From assembly GCA_014360015.1 (NCBI GenBank), contig JACIYJ010000004.1, positions 193,520 through 257,519 of the forward strand: DNA of 64,000 nucleotides, in the 5' to 3' direction. This DNA comes from Candidatus Aminicenantota bacterium (lineage in GTDB: Bacteria; Acidobacteriota; Aminicenantia; Aminicenantales; Saccharicenantaceae). Both the position numbers and the translations under genes were made by a program. The notes under the pieces are model-generated. The model made no database searches. It had not been told where the DNA came from and was given only the letters and a program-made list of their open reading frames with translations. Positions 47,146 through 56,043 of this stretch are shown here, piece after piece. Position 1 is the first letter of the stretch. Each line of letters begins with the position of its first letter.

Positions 47146-47738
47146 TGTTTACCGGACTTATTCGTTATCGCGGTTTTTTCCGGGAATACAGGAAAAACCA
47201 GACTGAACTGGTCCTCGAAGTCCCGGAAAAATTGGCTGAGCTCCTTGAACCAGGTCAGAGTCTGGCGGTGGATGGAGTCTGCCTGACCTTGGTCAGCAAG
47301 GACAAAAACAGGCTGACTTTCAACCTGTCTAAGGAGACCTTAGAAAAGACAACCCTGCGAGAGTTGCGGCCGGGAAAAGCTTTAAACCTGGAGCCGCCGG
47401 TAACCCCGGACTCTCTGCTCGGTGGCCATCTGGTAACCGGGCATGTGGATGGCGTGGGCAAGGTTGTTGAAATTAAGCCCAGAACACCTGGCAAAAGGAT
47501 GAAAATCCGGCTGCCGGCAGAATTAAGAAAATTTCTGGTGGAAAAAGGCTCCATTGCCGTTAACGGTGTCAGCCTGACCATAGCCGCTCTCGGTCCGGAT
47601 TATTTTGAGGTCGAGCTCATCCCCACCACCCTTCAAGAAACCAACTTTGATGAATTAAGAGCCGGAGACAAAGTTAACCTGGAATGTGACATAATCGGAA
47701 AATACGTGTATAATTTTATTTCGAAAACCAGATATTGA
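47145..47738 (+). CDS. ribE: riboflavin synthase alpha chain
   Basis: 197 residues from ATG 47145 (MFTGLI, the invariant family start), which shares one base with the ribD stop; the TTG one codon earlier is not needed. Two tandem lumazine-binding repeats: [14 protein letters not shown] with [11 protein letters not shown], and [13 protein letters not shown] with PTTLQETNF. It dismutates two dimethylribityllumazine molecules to riboflavin. Confidence 0.96.
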   Translation: MFTGLIRYRGFFREYRKNQTELVLEVPEKLAELLEPGQSLAVDGVCLTLVSKDKNRLTFNLSKETLEKTTLRELRPGKALNLEPPVTPDSLLGGHLVTGHVDGVGKVVEIKPRTPGKRMKIRLPAELRKFLVEKGSIAVNGVSLTIAALGPDYFEVELIPTTLQETNFDELRAGDKVNLECDIIGKYVYNFISKTRY

Positions 47739-47760
47739 ACCTCTGATTTATCAGAAAAAA

Positions 47761-48978
47761 ATGGAAAATAAGCCTAAAACTATAAGTGTTGAAGAAGCCT
47801 TGGAATATGTCCGCCGCGGCCAGATGATTATCATCGTTGACGACGAAGACCGGGAAAATGAAGGCGACCTGATGGTAGCTGCCGAAAAAGTGACGCCAGA
47901 AATAATCAATTTTATGGCTAAATACGGCCGCGGGTTGATCTGTTTATCACTGACTAAACGGCGGGTGGAAGAACTGCAGCTACCGCCCATGGTCACTGAA
48001 AACACTGCTCGCTTCGGCACTGCTTTTACCGTGTCCATAGATGCCCGAGAAGGCGTAACCACCGGCATTTCAGCTTATGACCGGGCTAAAACTATCTTGA
48101 CGGCCATCGACCCCAAAACCAAACCTGAAGACTTAGCCAGACCCGGCCATGTCTTCCCGCTCGAAGCCAAGGAAGGCGGAGTTTTAGCCAGAGCCGGCCA
48201 GACTGAAGCTTCGGTCGATTTAGCTCGCTTAGCTGGACTTTATCCGGCCGGGGTCATCTGTGAAGTGATGAAAGAAGACGGGACGATGGCCAGAATGCCC
48301 GACCTGGAAAAATTCAGTGAAGAGCATGGCATACCGATTCTGACCATAGCTGACCTCATCGCCTACAGAATGCGTACCGAAACCTTAGTGAGGAAAATAT
48401 CCGAAGCTGATTTGCCCACTCGATACGGCCACTTTCGCATTGCTGTCTTTGAGGACATTATCCACGGCGACCATCATGTGGTTCTGATAAAAGGAGAAAT
48501 CTCCGCTGACCAGCCCACCTTAGTCCGAGCTCACTCTCAGTGCCTAACGGGAGACGCCTTCGGTTCTCTTCGCTGCGACTGTGGAGATCAGCTTCATACG
48601 GCCATGCAGATGATCGAGAAAGAAGGTCGTGGAGTTGTTCTCTACATGCTGAACCATGAAGGCCGGGGCATCGGCCTGGCCAATAAAATTAAAGCTTATT
48701 CTCTTCAGGATGAAGGTGCGGACACGGTTGAAGCCAATTGCCGCCTCGGATTCAAGCCTGACCAGAGAGATTATGGAATCGGGGCTCAGATTCTGGCCGC
48801 CTTGGGAATCAGGAAAATCAGGCTCATCACCAACAACCCCAGAAAATTCCGCGGGCTAAGTGGCTATGGGCTGGAAATCGTGGAAAGAGTACCCCTTCAA
48901 ATCCCACCGACCGAAGAAAACCTGGAATACCTGAAAACCAAGAAAGAAAAGCTGGGCCACCTACTGGACATTATCTGA
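47761..48978 (+). CDS. ribBA: bifunctional DHBP synthase / GTP cyclohydrolase II
   Basis: 405 residues. The RibB half (about 1-205) has [11 protein letters not shown] and [10 protein letters not shown]; the RibA half (about 206-405) has [20 protein letters not shown] with three zinc cysteines and NHEGRGIGL. It makes both precursors, from ribulose-5-phosphate and GTP. Lumazine synthase (ribH), needed between RibBA/RibD and RibE, is not in the window. No FMN riboswitch precedes the operon. Confidence 0.97.
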   Translation: MENKPKTISVEEALEYVRRGQMIIIVDDEDRENEGDLMVAAEKVTPEIINFMAKYGRGLICLSLTKRRVEELQLPPMVTENTARFGTAFTVSIDAREGVTTGISAYDRAKTILTAIDPKTKPEDLARPGHVFPLEAKEGGVLARAGQTEASVDLARLAGLYPAGVICEVMKEDGTMARMPDLEKFSEEHGIPILTIADLIAYRMRTETLVRKISEADLPTRYGHFRIAVFEDIIHGDHHVVLIKGEISADQPTLVRAHSQCLTGDAFGSLRCDCGDQLHTAMQMIEKEGRGVVLYMLNHEGRGIGLANKIKAYSLQDEGADTVEANCRLGFKPDQRDYGIGAQILAALGIRKIRLITNNPRKFRGLSGYGLEIVERVPLQIPPTEENLEYLKTKKEKLGHLLDII

Positions 48979-49006
48979 AACAGCGCTTTCATCCGCTGGC
49001 TTATTC

Positions 49007-49459
49007 TTACAGCTGCTTTATCCTGGAATCTAAGATAAAAGTCACCGGTCCTTCGTTTATCAGATAGACATCCATCATGGCCCGAAACACTCCGGTTTCC
49101 ACCCGAACCCCCTGCTCTCTGAGCTTTTTCACAAAATAATCAAAAAGCTCCGCAGCTTTAGCCGGCGTTTCGGCGTTGTCAAAACTCGGCCGCCGTCCCT
49201 TTTTCACCGAACCAGCCAGAGTGAACTGAGACACGGCCAGAATACTCCCGCCGGCTTCTTTTAATGACAGGTTCATCTTGGCGTTCTCATCGGGGAAAAT
49301 CCGCAGCTCCACCACTTTTTTAGCCAGATAATCAGCATCTACTTCCCGATCTCCTTTCTCTACCCCCACCAGAAGACACAGTCCCCGGTCGATACTGCCA
49401 ACGACCTGGCCCTCGACCATCACCTTTGCCTCTTTGACTTTCTGAAGTACTATCTTCAT
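49007..49459 (-). CDS. dtd: D-aminoacyl-tRNA deacylase
   Basis: 150 residues from the ATG at 49459, chosen because AGGAG lies about 9 bases upstream and the protein then begins MKIVLQKV as usual. Signatures SQFTLAGSVKKGRRPSF and the late NEGPVTFILDS block match DTD, with the Gly-Pro dipeptide for D-aminoacyl selectivity (GP in NEGPVT). It removes mischarged D-amino acids and glycine from tRNA. Divergent from rpsT. Confidence 0.94.
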   Translation of the reverse strand: MKIVLQKVKEAKVMVEGQVVGSIDRGLCLLVGVEKGDREVDADYLAKKVVELRIFPDENAKMNLSLKEAGGSILAVSQFTLAGSVKKGRRPSFDNAETPAKAAELFDYFVKKLREQGVRVETGVFRAMMDVYLINEGPVTFILDSRIKQL

Positions 49460-49513
49460 CCTGAAAGCTCCTGAAAACCAGTTCAAGCTCAGCCTGGCTT
49501 GAAGCCCGAACTG

Positions 49514-49542
49514 TTGACTTTAAGTTCAAGATATTCTATCAT
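49514..49542 (+). promoter_or_regulatory. sigma-70 promoter for rpsT
   Basis: TTGACT (49514-49519), 17 bases, TATCAT (49537-49542); both 5 of 6. The leader of about 17 bases carries an AAGGAGAT ribosome site. Confidence 0.65.
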
Positions 49543-49565
49543 ATGGCACTCAAAAGGAGATAGAG

Positions 49566-49844
49566 ATGGCGCTTAGGCACAAATCAGCAATCAGACAGCA
49601 TCGTCGCAGCCTGAGAAGACGGGCAATTAACCAGAGAAATAAATCTTTGATGAAAACTTACATCAAAAAAGTCAGAGAAGCCATAGCTAACGGAGACCGA
49701 GAAGCTGCCGTTCAGCTCTTACCAAAGGTTTTCAAGATCATCGATAAAACCGTGGCTAAGGGAGCTATTCACAAGAACACCGGCTCGCGCTACAAATCCC
49801 GTCTGAGCAAACAGGTCCAGATGATGACTGCTCAGGCCAGCTGA
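49566..49844 (+). CDS. rpsT: 30S ribosomal protein S20
   Basis: 92 residues, strongly basic. The N-terminal helix (KSAIRQHRRSLRRRAINQRNKS) and the end AKGAIHKNTGSRYKSRLSKQV are the S20 signature. Monocistronic; ends 2 bases from the convergent holA. Confidence 0.97.
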   Translation: MALRHKSAIRQHRRSLRRRAINQRNKSLMKTYIKKVREAIANGDREAAVQLLPKVFKIIDKTVAKGAIHKNTGSRYKSRLSKQVQMMTAQAS

Positions 49845-49846
49845 GT

Positions 49847-50980
49847 TCAACCTCTCTTTATTTTATCCTTCAACTGAAAAAACTTTATCAGAAAGGCTTC
49901 TATTAAAATCTGGGGGTCAAGGTCACTGCTTTTTAGCTTGAGGTCCAGTTTAGCCAGCTCATGGACGAGGCCATCCAGCTCTTTTTGAGAGAAAGCTTTC
50001 AGGCAATCGGTAAAAGCCCCAAGTTTTCGGTCAAACAGGCTCCAGCCTTCCACAATCTGCGGTCGCAATTTCTTGAAGACTTCCCTGACCGGCACCCTCA
50101 ATCTCTCCACTTCGACTTTGGCCTGGTCAAGAGAAATCACATACCGGCAGATTGAAGCAAAATAACTGATGATTTCAGAGACATCAGGTTGCTCAGCAAA
50201 AAAGCTTCTGGTGATGGTCAAGGCTTCCTCTAAGGTTCCAGATTCCAGAGCTTCTTCTATGGCAAAGCGGTCATAGGTCTTCTGCCAGGCACAAACAGCC
50301 AGGACGTCTTCTTCGCTGATTTCCTTTCGTTCACCAGCATAAAGGCTCAATTTTTCCAGTTCATTACTCAGCACCACCAGGTTCGAGCCGGTAACTTCAA
50401 GCAATTTTCTGACCGCCGGCAAACTGACCTTTTTCCCACGTTTTCGAAGCTCCTCAGAAATCCAGGAAATTATCTCCGCTTCTTTTGGGGTTTTTATCTC
50501 TTTAATTTCAAAATTGTCGCGAAAGCTCGATTTCAGGCCGGAAAAAAACTCCAGCAGTTTCTGGCCTTTTTTCAGCTTCCCTGAATAAACGATTACCAGG
50601 AAAACATTCGGAGCTGGCGAAGAAAAATACCTCTCAATCTCCTGCTGATAATGGAACACATACTGACGGAAAAGTTTTTCCGGTGCCTGCTGGTCGTCTT
50701 CCTCATATTCAGGAAAATATATCAGGAATATTTTTTTCTCAGAGAATGAAAAAATATCCAGGCTCGAAGCCTCATCCAGAATCTCCGGCCACTCAGTCTC
50801 AAAGAGAAAATAGGTCTTGAGCTGAAGAGCTCCACCCGCTTCTTTTTCTTGCTCCTGGATTTCCCTGACATAATTTCTGACTGAAAGCGCCTGTTCCCCG
50901 AAAAAAAAGTTTCCTGGCTTAAGCGCCTGGAGGGATATTTCTTTCTTCAGGGTCTTATAAAATGGTTCTCTATCAATCAT
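49847..50980 (-). CDS. holA: DNA polymerase III delta subunit
   Basis: 377 residues, slightly longer than the usual 330-345. The N-terminal AAA-like fold lacks a P-loop, as expected for delta. Recognisable parts are KEAEIISWISEELRKRGKKVS, LLEVTGSNLVVLSNELEKLSLY and the C-terminal collar. It opens the sliding clamp. It lies directly behind lptE, a very common neighbour, which supports the call. Confidence 0.87.
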   Translation of the reverse strand: MIDREPFYKTLKKEISLQALKPGNFFFGEQALSVRNYVREIQEQEKEAGGALQLKTYFLFETEWPEILDEASSLDIFSFSEKKIFLIYFPEYEEDDQQAPEKLFRQYVFHYQQEIERYFSSPAPNVFLVIVYSGKLKKGQKLLEFFSGLKSSFRDNFEIKEIKTPKEAEIISWISEELRKRGKKVSLPAVRKLLEVTGSNLVVLSNELEKLSLYAGERKEISEEDVLAVCAWQKTYDRFAIEEALESGTLEEALTITRSFFAEQPDVSEIISYFASICRYVISLDQAKVEVERLRVPVREVFKKLRPQIVEGWSLFDRKLGAFTDCLKAFSQKELDGLVHELAKLDLKLKSSDLDPQILIEAFLIKFFQLKDKIKRG

Positions 50981-51502
50981 CTAAAATCCTTCTACCAGAT
51001 TGACCACCAATTGTCGGGCGAATTTTTCAGCGGCCCGGTCAATGGCCTGAGTTTCCATGGTTTCGAAATCCATTCCAGCCGGCACCTCGTATTCCTCGAC
51101 ATAGATGAAATTATCATTAGAAAAAAGCACTTTTTCGTTCACCAGGTCGGTAAAAACGATCTTAGTGGTGATAGTGATCTTATAGCGGCTGGCGGCGCCG
51201 CTGGCAGAGAAAGCAATCGGCTGGACTTTGAACGAAGAAATCTCACCAACAAGCAGCCCGTCGGCTCTGTCCCGGTCAGGCTCTATGACCACGCCGGTTC
51301 GGGCCACCAGTTCATTGATGACGCTCTTAGTTAGCTTAAGGTCAAGTTCAAACCGACCGGATGAATTCTTAAAGACCGGAACGCAGACCTTCTTCATCTG
51401 TGGTGGCCAGAAGCTGCCCTTACCCCGAAGATGATAGCCGCAGGCAACCAGGCTACTTGCCACGAGCAGATAGCAGATGTATTTTCGCCAGAATCGCATC
51501 AT
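50981..51502 (-). CDS. lptE: LPS-assembly lipoprotein LptE
   Basis: 173 residues. The lipobox LVAC precedes the modified Cys at residue 21 (ACGYHLRGKG). The LptE fold signature VPVFKNSSGRFELDLKLTKSVINELVAR follows. It plugs the LptD outer-membrane pore; lptD is not in the window. Sits between leuS and holA, the classical leuS-lptE-holA order. Confidence 0.92.
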   Translation of the reverse strand: MMRFWRKYICYLLVASSLVACGYHLRGKGSFWPPQMKKVCVPVFKNSSGRFELDLKLTKSVINELVARTGVVIEPDRDRADGLLVGEISSFKVQPIAFSASGAASRYKITITTKIVFTDLVNEKVLFSNDNFIYVEEYEVPAGMDFETMETQAIDRAAEKFARQLVVNLVEGF

Positions 51503-51513
51503 TACTGGGCAGG

Positions 51514-53994
51514 TCAGACCACTAAGCTGACCAGCTTATTCTTAACACAAACTACTTTTTTCGGCTGCCTTCCGGCCAGGATTTCTTTGATTCGGGGCAG
51601 GTTCAGAGCTTTCTCTTTCAAGGTCTCCTCGTCTGTATCCAGCGGAACTTCAAATTTATCCCTGAGTTTACCGTTGACCTGAACGACGACGGTGATGAGC
51701 TCTTCTCTGGCTAACTCCGGGTCATACTCAGGCCAGGCACTTTCTGCAACCAGAGTTTTATGACCTGTTCTTTCCCAGAGCTCTTCAGCCACATGGGGAG
51801 CAAAAGGCGAGAGCAACAAGACCAGGTTTTCCAGGGTCTGTCGCAGAAGCTCTCTTCCCTTCTGACTCTGCCTCAGAACATCCTTCTCTTTTTTGATGGT
51901 ATTGACCAGCTCCATCAGAGCGCTGATGGCCGTGTTGAGATGGAAACGAACTTCGATATCTTCGGTCACTTTCTTTATGGTCTGATGGAGCTTTTTGAGC
52001 AGGCGGTTGTAGCTTTGTTCGTCGAATTTATCCTGAGAGAACTCCGCCTGGTTGTTGAACAGATCCGCGTTTTCTTCAAATAGATTCCAGATTCTCAGGA
52101 TAAAGCGGAAGCAGCCTTCGAGTCCTTCTTCCGACCAGGCAAACTCTTTTTCCGGTGGAGAAGCGAACAAAATGAAGACTCTTAAAGCATCGGCGCCATA
52201 AGTCTTAATCATTTCATCCGGGTCAACCACATTGCCGCGAGACTTCGACATGGCTGCCCCATCTTTGGTGACCATGCCCTGAGCTAAATAGTGCGGGAAA
52301 GGTTCATCCACATCGGTGAACCCGAGGTCCCGCAGATACTTAGTGAAAAAGCGGGAGTAAATCAGATGAAGAATGGCATGCTCGACTCCACCGATGTAAA
52401 GGTCAACCGGCATCCAGTATTTAGCCTTCTTCGGATCAAACGGCTGGCGGTCTTCATATGGAGAGCAATAGCGGAAGAAATACCATGAAGAATCGACAAA
52501 GGTATCCATGGTATCTGTTTCGCGGCGGGCCGGTCCGCCGCATTTCGGGCAGGTGGTGTTGACAAATTGAGGCACTTTTTCTAAGGGTGAGCCTTCTTCA
52601 CCGGTAAATTCAGCTTCATATGGAATTTCCACCGGAAGCTGATCGTAGGGCACCGGTTGTACTCCGCATTTCTCGCAGTAGATGATGGGAATCGGTGTGC
52701 CCCAGTAGCGCTGACGGGATATACCCCAGTCTCTCAAGCGATAGGTTACGCTTTTCCGGCCAAATCCTTTTTCTTCAGCGTAGGCCGCCATTTTGTCCAT
52801 GGCTTCCTTTGAGCGGAGGCCGTTAAACGGACCGGAATTTACCAGGATTCCCTGGCTTTCAAAAGCCTTGCCCTCTTCAGGTTTAACGTCCGGAGATTCC
52901 GGAGCGATGACTGTCCTTATCGGCAAGTTGTATTTAACGGCGAATTCATAATCACGCTGATCATGAGCGGGCACAGCCATGATGGCGCCGGTGCCGTAAT
53001 CCATCAGCACATAATTGGCCAGCCACACGGGAATAAGTTCTCCGGTAAACGGATTGATAGCTTTCATTCCGGTATCATAGCCAACTTTTTCTTCGTCCTT
53101 GGCTTCTCTCTTGAGTCTGGATTCAGCAATGGTCCTGGCAATCCATTCCTGAACTTTCTCTTTATCTGGCAGGTTTGCAATAAGCTCGGTGGCCAAGGGA
53201 TGTTCAGGTGAAAGTACTAAGAAGGTGGCCCCGTAGATGGTGTCAATCCTGGTGGTGAACACCTCGATGCTCTTCTTCAGGGCCGGAACTTCGAAGTTGA
53301 CTAAAGCGCCAACACTTTTTCCGATCCAGTTTCTTTGCATCTGAAGCACATGTTCTGGCCATTTACTTAGTTTCTCGTGGCCGCTGAGCAGTTCTTCGGC
53401 ATAAGCAGTAATTTTCAGGAACCACTGCTCCATTTTCTTCTGGGTGACCAGGCTGTCACATCTCCAGCAGCGACCGGCAATAACTTGTTCATTGGCCAGA
53501 ACGGTCCGGCACTGCGGACACCAGTTGACCCAGCTCATCCGGCGATAAGCCAGGCCCTTTTCGAACATCTTCAGGAATATCCATTGATTCCATTTGTAAT
53601 ATTCAGGCAGGCAGGAATTAACCTCACGCGACCAGCAGTAGCTGAAGCCGAGTTTTTTCAGCTGGGAGCGCATATAGTCTATGTTGTCCAGAGTCCATTT
53701 CTTAGGGTGAATGCCATGTTTGATGGCCGCATTCTCAGCCGGCATTCCCAGAGCATCCCAGCCTATCGGGTGGAGGACATTATAGCCCTTCATTTTTTTG
53801 AACCGGGCGATGACATCACCGATCGAATAGTTGCGAACATGCCCCATGTGAATCCGGCCAGAAGGATAAGGATACATTTCTAAGCAGTAAAACTTAGGCT
53901 TGGAAGAGTCCTCAGTAACTTCGAAAACCTTTTTCTCTTCCCAGATTTTCTGCCACTTCTTTTCAATTTCTTCAAAATTATAGGCTTCTTTCAT
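51514..53994 (-). CDS. leuS: leucyl-tRNA synthetase
   Basis: 826 residues from the ATG at 53994, placed 8 bases after GAGG; a GTG two codons earlier is too close to it. Class I signatures: HMGH (49-52) and AMSKSRGN near residue 580 (KMSKS motif with the first Lys replaced by Ala). The zinc-type CPQC...CWRC module and the editing domain (TTGTDSM-like region MDYGTGAIMAVPAHDQRD) are present. Operon head for lptE-holA. Confidence 0.97.
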   Translation of the reverse strand: MKEAYNFEEIEKKWQKIWEEKKVFEVTEDSSKPKFYCLEMYPYPSGRIHMGHVRNYSIGDVIARFKKMKGYNVLHPIGWDALGMPAENAAIKHGIHPKKWTLDNIDYMRSQLKKLGFSYCWSREVNSCLPEYYKWNQWIFLKMFEKGLAYRRMSWVNWCPQCRTVLANEQVIAGRCWRCDSLVTQKKMEQWFLKITAYAEELLSGHEKLSKWPEHVLQMQRNWIGKSVGALVNFEVPALKKSIEVFTTRIDTIYGATFLVLSPEHPLATELIANLPDKEKVQEWIARTIAESRLKREAKDEEKVGYDTGMKAINPFTGELIPVWLANYVLMDYGTGAIMAVPAHDQRDYEFAVKYNLPIRTVIAPESPDVKPEEGKAFESQGILVNSGPFNGLRSKEAMDKMAAYAEEKGFGRKSVTYRLRDWGISRQRYWGTPIPIIYCEKCGVQPVPYDQLPVEIPYEAEFTGEEGSPLEKVPQFVNTTCPKCGGPARRETDTMDTFVDSSWYFFRYCSPYEDRQPFDPKKAKYWMPVDLYIGGVEHAILHLIYSRFFTKYLRDLGFTDVDEPFPHYLAQGMVTKDGAAMSKSRGNVVDPDEMIKTYGADALRVFILFASPPEKEFAWSEEGLEGCFRFILRIWNLFEENADLFNNQAEFSQDKFDEQSYNRLLKKLHQTIKKVTEDIEVRFHLNTAISALMELVNTIKKEKDVLRQSQKGRELLRQTLENLVLLLSPFAPHVAEELWERTGHKTLVAESAWPEYDPELAREELITVVVQVNGKLRDKFEVPLDTDEETLKEKALNLPRIKEILAGRQPKKVVCVKNKLVSLVV

Positions 53995-54030
53995 GGTCAC
54001 AACCTCAGTTCAGGGAAAAACATCCCGGAT

Positions 54031-54062
54031 AAATCAGTTTAAAATGTAAATCAGTTTAAAAT
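54031..54062. repeat. 17-base-period direct repeat in the leuS leader
   Basis: AAATCAGTTTAAAAT occurs exactly twice (54031-54045 and 54048-54062), separated by GT. On the leuS strand the two copies cover the end of the -10 box, the predicted start of transcription and the early leader. Confidence 0.65.
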
Positions 54063-54089
54063 AATAATTTGCTAACCTTTAAAAGTCAA
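54061..54089 (-). promoter_or_regulatory. sigma-70 promoter for leuS-lptE-holA
   Basis: On the minus strand TTGACT (54089-54084), 17 bases, TATTAT (54066-54061). The leader would be about 60 bases. No T-box features (stem I, T-box sequence) were found between here and leuS. Confidence 0.6.
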
Positions 54090-54151
54090 CCCAAACAGCT
54101 TGTGGCCAAATTCGGTTTTCCAAGCTGATAGCTTATTTTCTCGATAAAAAT

Positions 54152-54157
54152 TATAAT
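54152..54157 (+). promoter_or_regulatory. possible -10 box for the btuD-btuF-btuC operon
   Basis: A perfect TATAAT lies 46 bases before the btuD start. No good -35 box is seen at the right spacing. No cobalamin riboswitch box was found in the 203-base gap. Confidence 0.3.
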
Positions 54158-54203
54158 AACTTTCTCTAATAGTCTGGACTTTTCAAGAGGAAAATTCAAG
54201 CCG

Positions 54204-55007
54204 ATGAGATTGCTGGAAGTGGAAAACCTGGTAGCCGGATACAATCATCTGCCTGTTTTACATGGTGTTTCTCTAAAAGTCGGCGCCGGCGAATTTGTGG
54301 CCATTTGCGGTCCAAACGGCTCAGGAAAGAGTACCCTGGTCAAAGCTATTCAGAGGTTGATTCCGTTTGTTCAGGGCACGATCAGGCTTGAAGGCCAGGA
54401 TCTCTTCCGGCTGAAAACCAGAGAAATCGCCGCCAGAATAGCCTACGTTCCTCAGGTGTCAGAGCCGATTTTTGATTTCAGTGTGGAAGAGGTTGTGACC
54501 ATGGGCAGGTATCTCCATCAGTCGAGCCGTTTTCAGGGTCTGTCTGAGAAAGACAGAGCTGCCGTCAAACAAGCCATGCATCTTACCGAAATTTCAGATT
54601 TCAGAAAAAAGAAAATCAGCCAGCTGAGCGGCGGTGAAAGACAGCGAGTGCTGATTGCCCGGGCTTTAGCTCAGGATACTCCGATCTTAGTCTTAGACGA
54701 GCCCAGCTCCCATCTTGACTTAAACTTCCAGCTCCAGATTTATCAGTTACTAAAAAGACTTCAACAAGAAAAAGGCAAAGCTATTCTGGTGGCAGAACAC
54801 AACCTTAACCTTTGTATCCCCTACTGTCATCACCTGATCTTTCTGAAGGCTGGGAGAATCGAAGCGGCTGGGAAACCTGAAGAAATAATCAGCCGGGAAA
54901 CCATCAGGCAGGTTTTTGGTATTGAGGTTGAGCTCAGAGAGAATATTTCAACCGGATTGCCCGAAATCTCCCTTATTCATTCGGCCAGCCGCCGGGAAAT
55001 AAAATAA
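54204..55007 (+). CDS. btuD: ABC transporter ATP-binding protein, FecE/BtuD family
   Basis: 267 residues. Walker A GPNGSGKS (36-43), Q-loop with IAYVPQVSEP, signature LSGGERQRVLIARAL, Walker B ILVLDEPSSHLD and switch His in VAEHNLNL. It energises import of a corrinoid, haem or siderophore; the family does not separate these by sequence. First of three genes in the btuD-btuF-btuC type operon. Confidence 0.88.
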   Translation: MRLLEVENLVAGYNHLPVLHGVSLKVGAGEFVAICGPNGSGKSTLVKAIQRLIPFVQGTIRLEGQDLFRLKTREIAARIAYVPQVSEPIFDFSVEEVVTMGRYLHQSSRFQGLSEKDRAAVKQAMHLTEISDFRKKKISQLSGGERQRVLIARALAQDTPILVLDEPSSHLDLNFQLQIYQLLKRLQQEKGKAILVAEHNLNLCIPYCHHLIFLKAGRIEAAGKPEEIISRETIRQVFGIEVELRENISTGLPEISLIHSASRREIK

Positions 55008-55023
55008 TAAAAACGAAAATAAA

Positions 55024-56043
55024 ATGAAAAAAGAGAAAATTTCCAATAAGGTAAAAAACAGAAATTCAGGCCGATCCAATATCCACACCCAGCAATGTTA
55101 CGATTTTATAAATAGTAATATTTTTCAGCCCTCAGTCATAATCCTGGCTTTCCTCCTGACTGCTGGCTTCTGGCTTTCGACAGACCTCAACGCCCAGGCT
55201 ATAACCCTGACCGATGATCTCGGGTATAGGCTGGAATTGAGTCATTGTCCTCAAAGAATCATTTCCTTGGCCCCCAACCTGACAGAAATTCTGTTCGCTC
55301 TGGGACTTAACCAGGAAATAATCGGGGTGACCAGGTTCTGCGATTATCCCGAAGAGGCCAGAAGAAAGGAAGTCATCGGCGGTCTGGTTGACCCAAACCT
55401 GGAAAAAATCCAGGCTCTTCATCCTGATCTTGTCCTCGGCTTTCGAGGTAACCCCAGGCGGGTTTTAGAAAAGTTTTATGACCATCGGCTTCCGATTTTT
55501 GTCTTTGAAACCGGAAAAACTTTTGAAGATTTATTTTTACTTATAAACCGAATTGGCCAGCTCACCTGCCGTCAGGCTCAAGCCGGGAAATTGATTTCCG
55601 GAATGAAAAAGAGCTTAGAAGCAATTGACAGACAACTGGCTCCAGTTAAACCAGAGAAAAAAGTCTTTCTGACCCTTTATGGACAGGGAGCTGGCCTCTG
55701 GACCTGCGGCCGTGACAGCTACCTCAGTTATCTTCTTCTGAGAGCCAAGGTTAAAAACATCGCATCTTCAGTCAGGGGCAACTGGCTGGTCTACAACCGG
55801 GAAAAACTTGTTGAGGACAATCCGGAAATGATCCTCATCCTGTGTCAGAATCAGGAATCTTTCCAGAGAGCCCGGAATTGGTTTCTTTCCCAGCCCGCGT
55901 TGCAAAAGGTCAGAGCCATTCGCACCCAAAATTTTGTCTTCCTGGATGAAAATCTGTTTAGTCGCTTTGGTCCGAGACTCATTGCTGCTTATGAACAACT
56001 GATTCGGGCCATCCATCCTGAACTTTTTCTGGAGGCAAGATGA
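55024..56043 (+). CDS. btuF: periplasmic substrate-binding protein, BtuF/FepB family
   Basis: 339 residues. An unusually long polar N-terminus (about 35 residues) precedes the hydrophobic signal core (about 37-56, ending NAQA). The mature part shows the cobalamin-type pattern: CPQRIISLAPNLTEILFALGL, VGGLVDPNLEKI-like GGLVDPNLEKIQALHPDLVLG, and a long bridging helix. The pattern favours vitamin B12 or related corrinoids but does not prove it. No ribosome site precedes the ATG. Confidence 0.85.
   Translation: MKKEKISNKVKNRNSGRSNIHTQQCYDFINSNIFQPSVIILAFLLTAGFWLSTDLNAQAITLTDDLGYRLELSHCPQRIISLAPNLTEILFALGLNQEIIGVTRFCDYPEEARRKEVIGGLVDPNLEKIQALHPDLVLGFRGNPRRVLEKFYDHRLPIFVFETGKTFEDLFLLINRIGQLTCRQAQAGKLISGMKKSLEAIDRQLAPVKPEKKVFLTLYGQGAGLWTCGRDSYLSYLLLRAKVKNIASSVRGNWLVYNREKLVEDNPEMILILCQNQESFQRARNWFLSQPALQKVRAIRTQNFVFLDENLFSRFGPRLIAAYEQLIRAIHPELFLEAR

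Noticed and set aside
54001..54203. Cobalamin riboswitch ahead of btuD, or T-box ahead of leuS
   Set aside because: No B12 box, T-box sequence or matching stem pattern found by eye.
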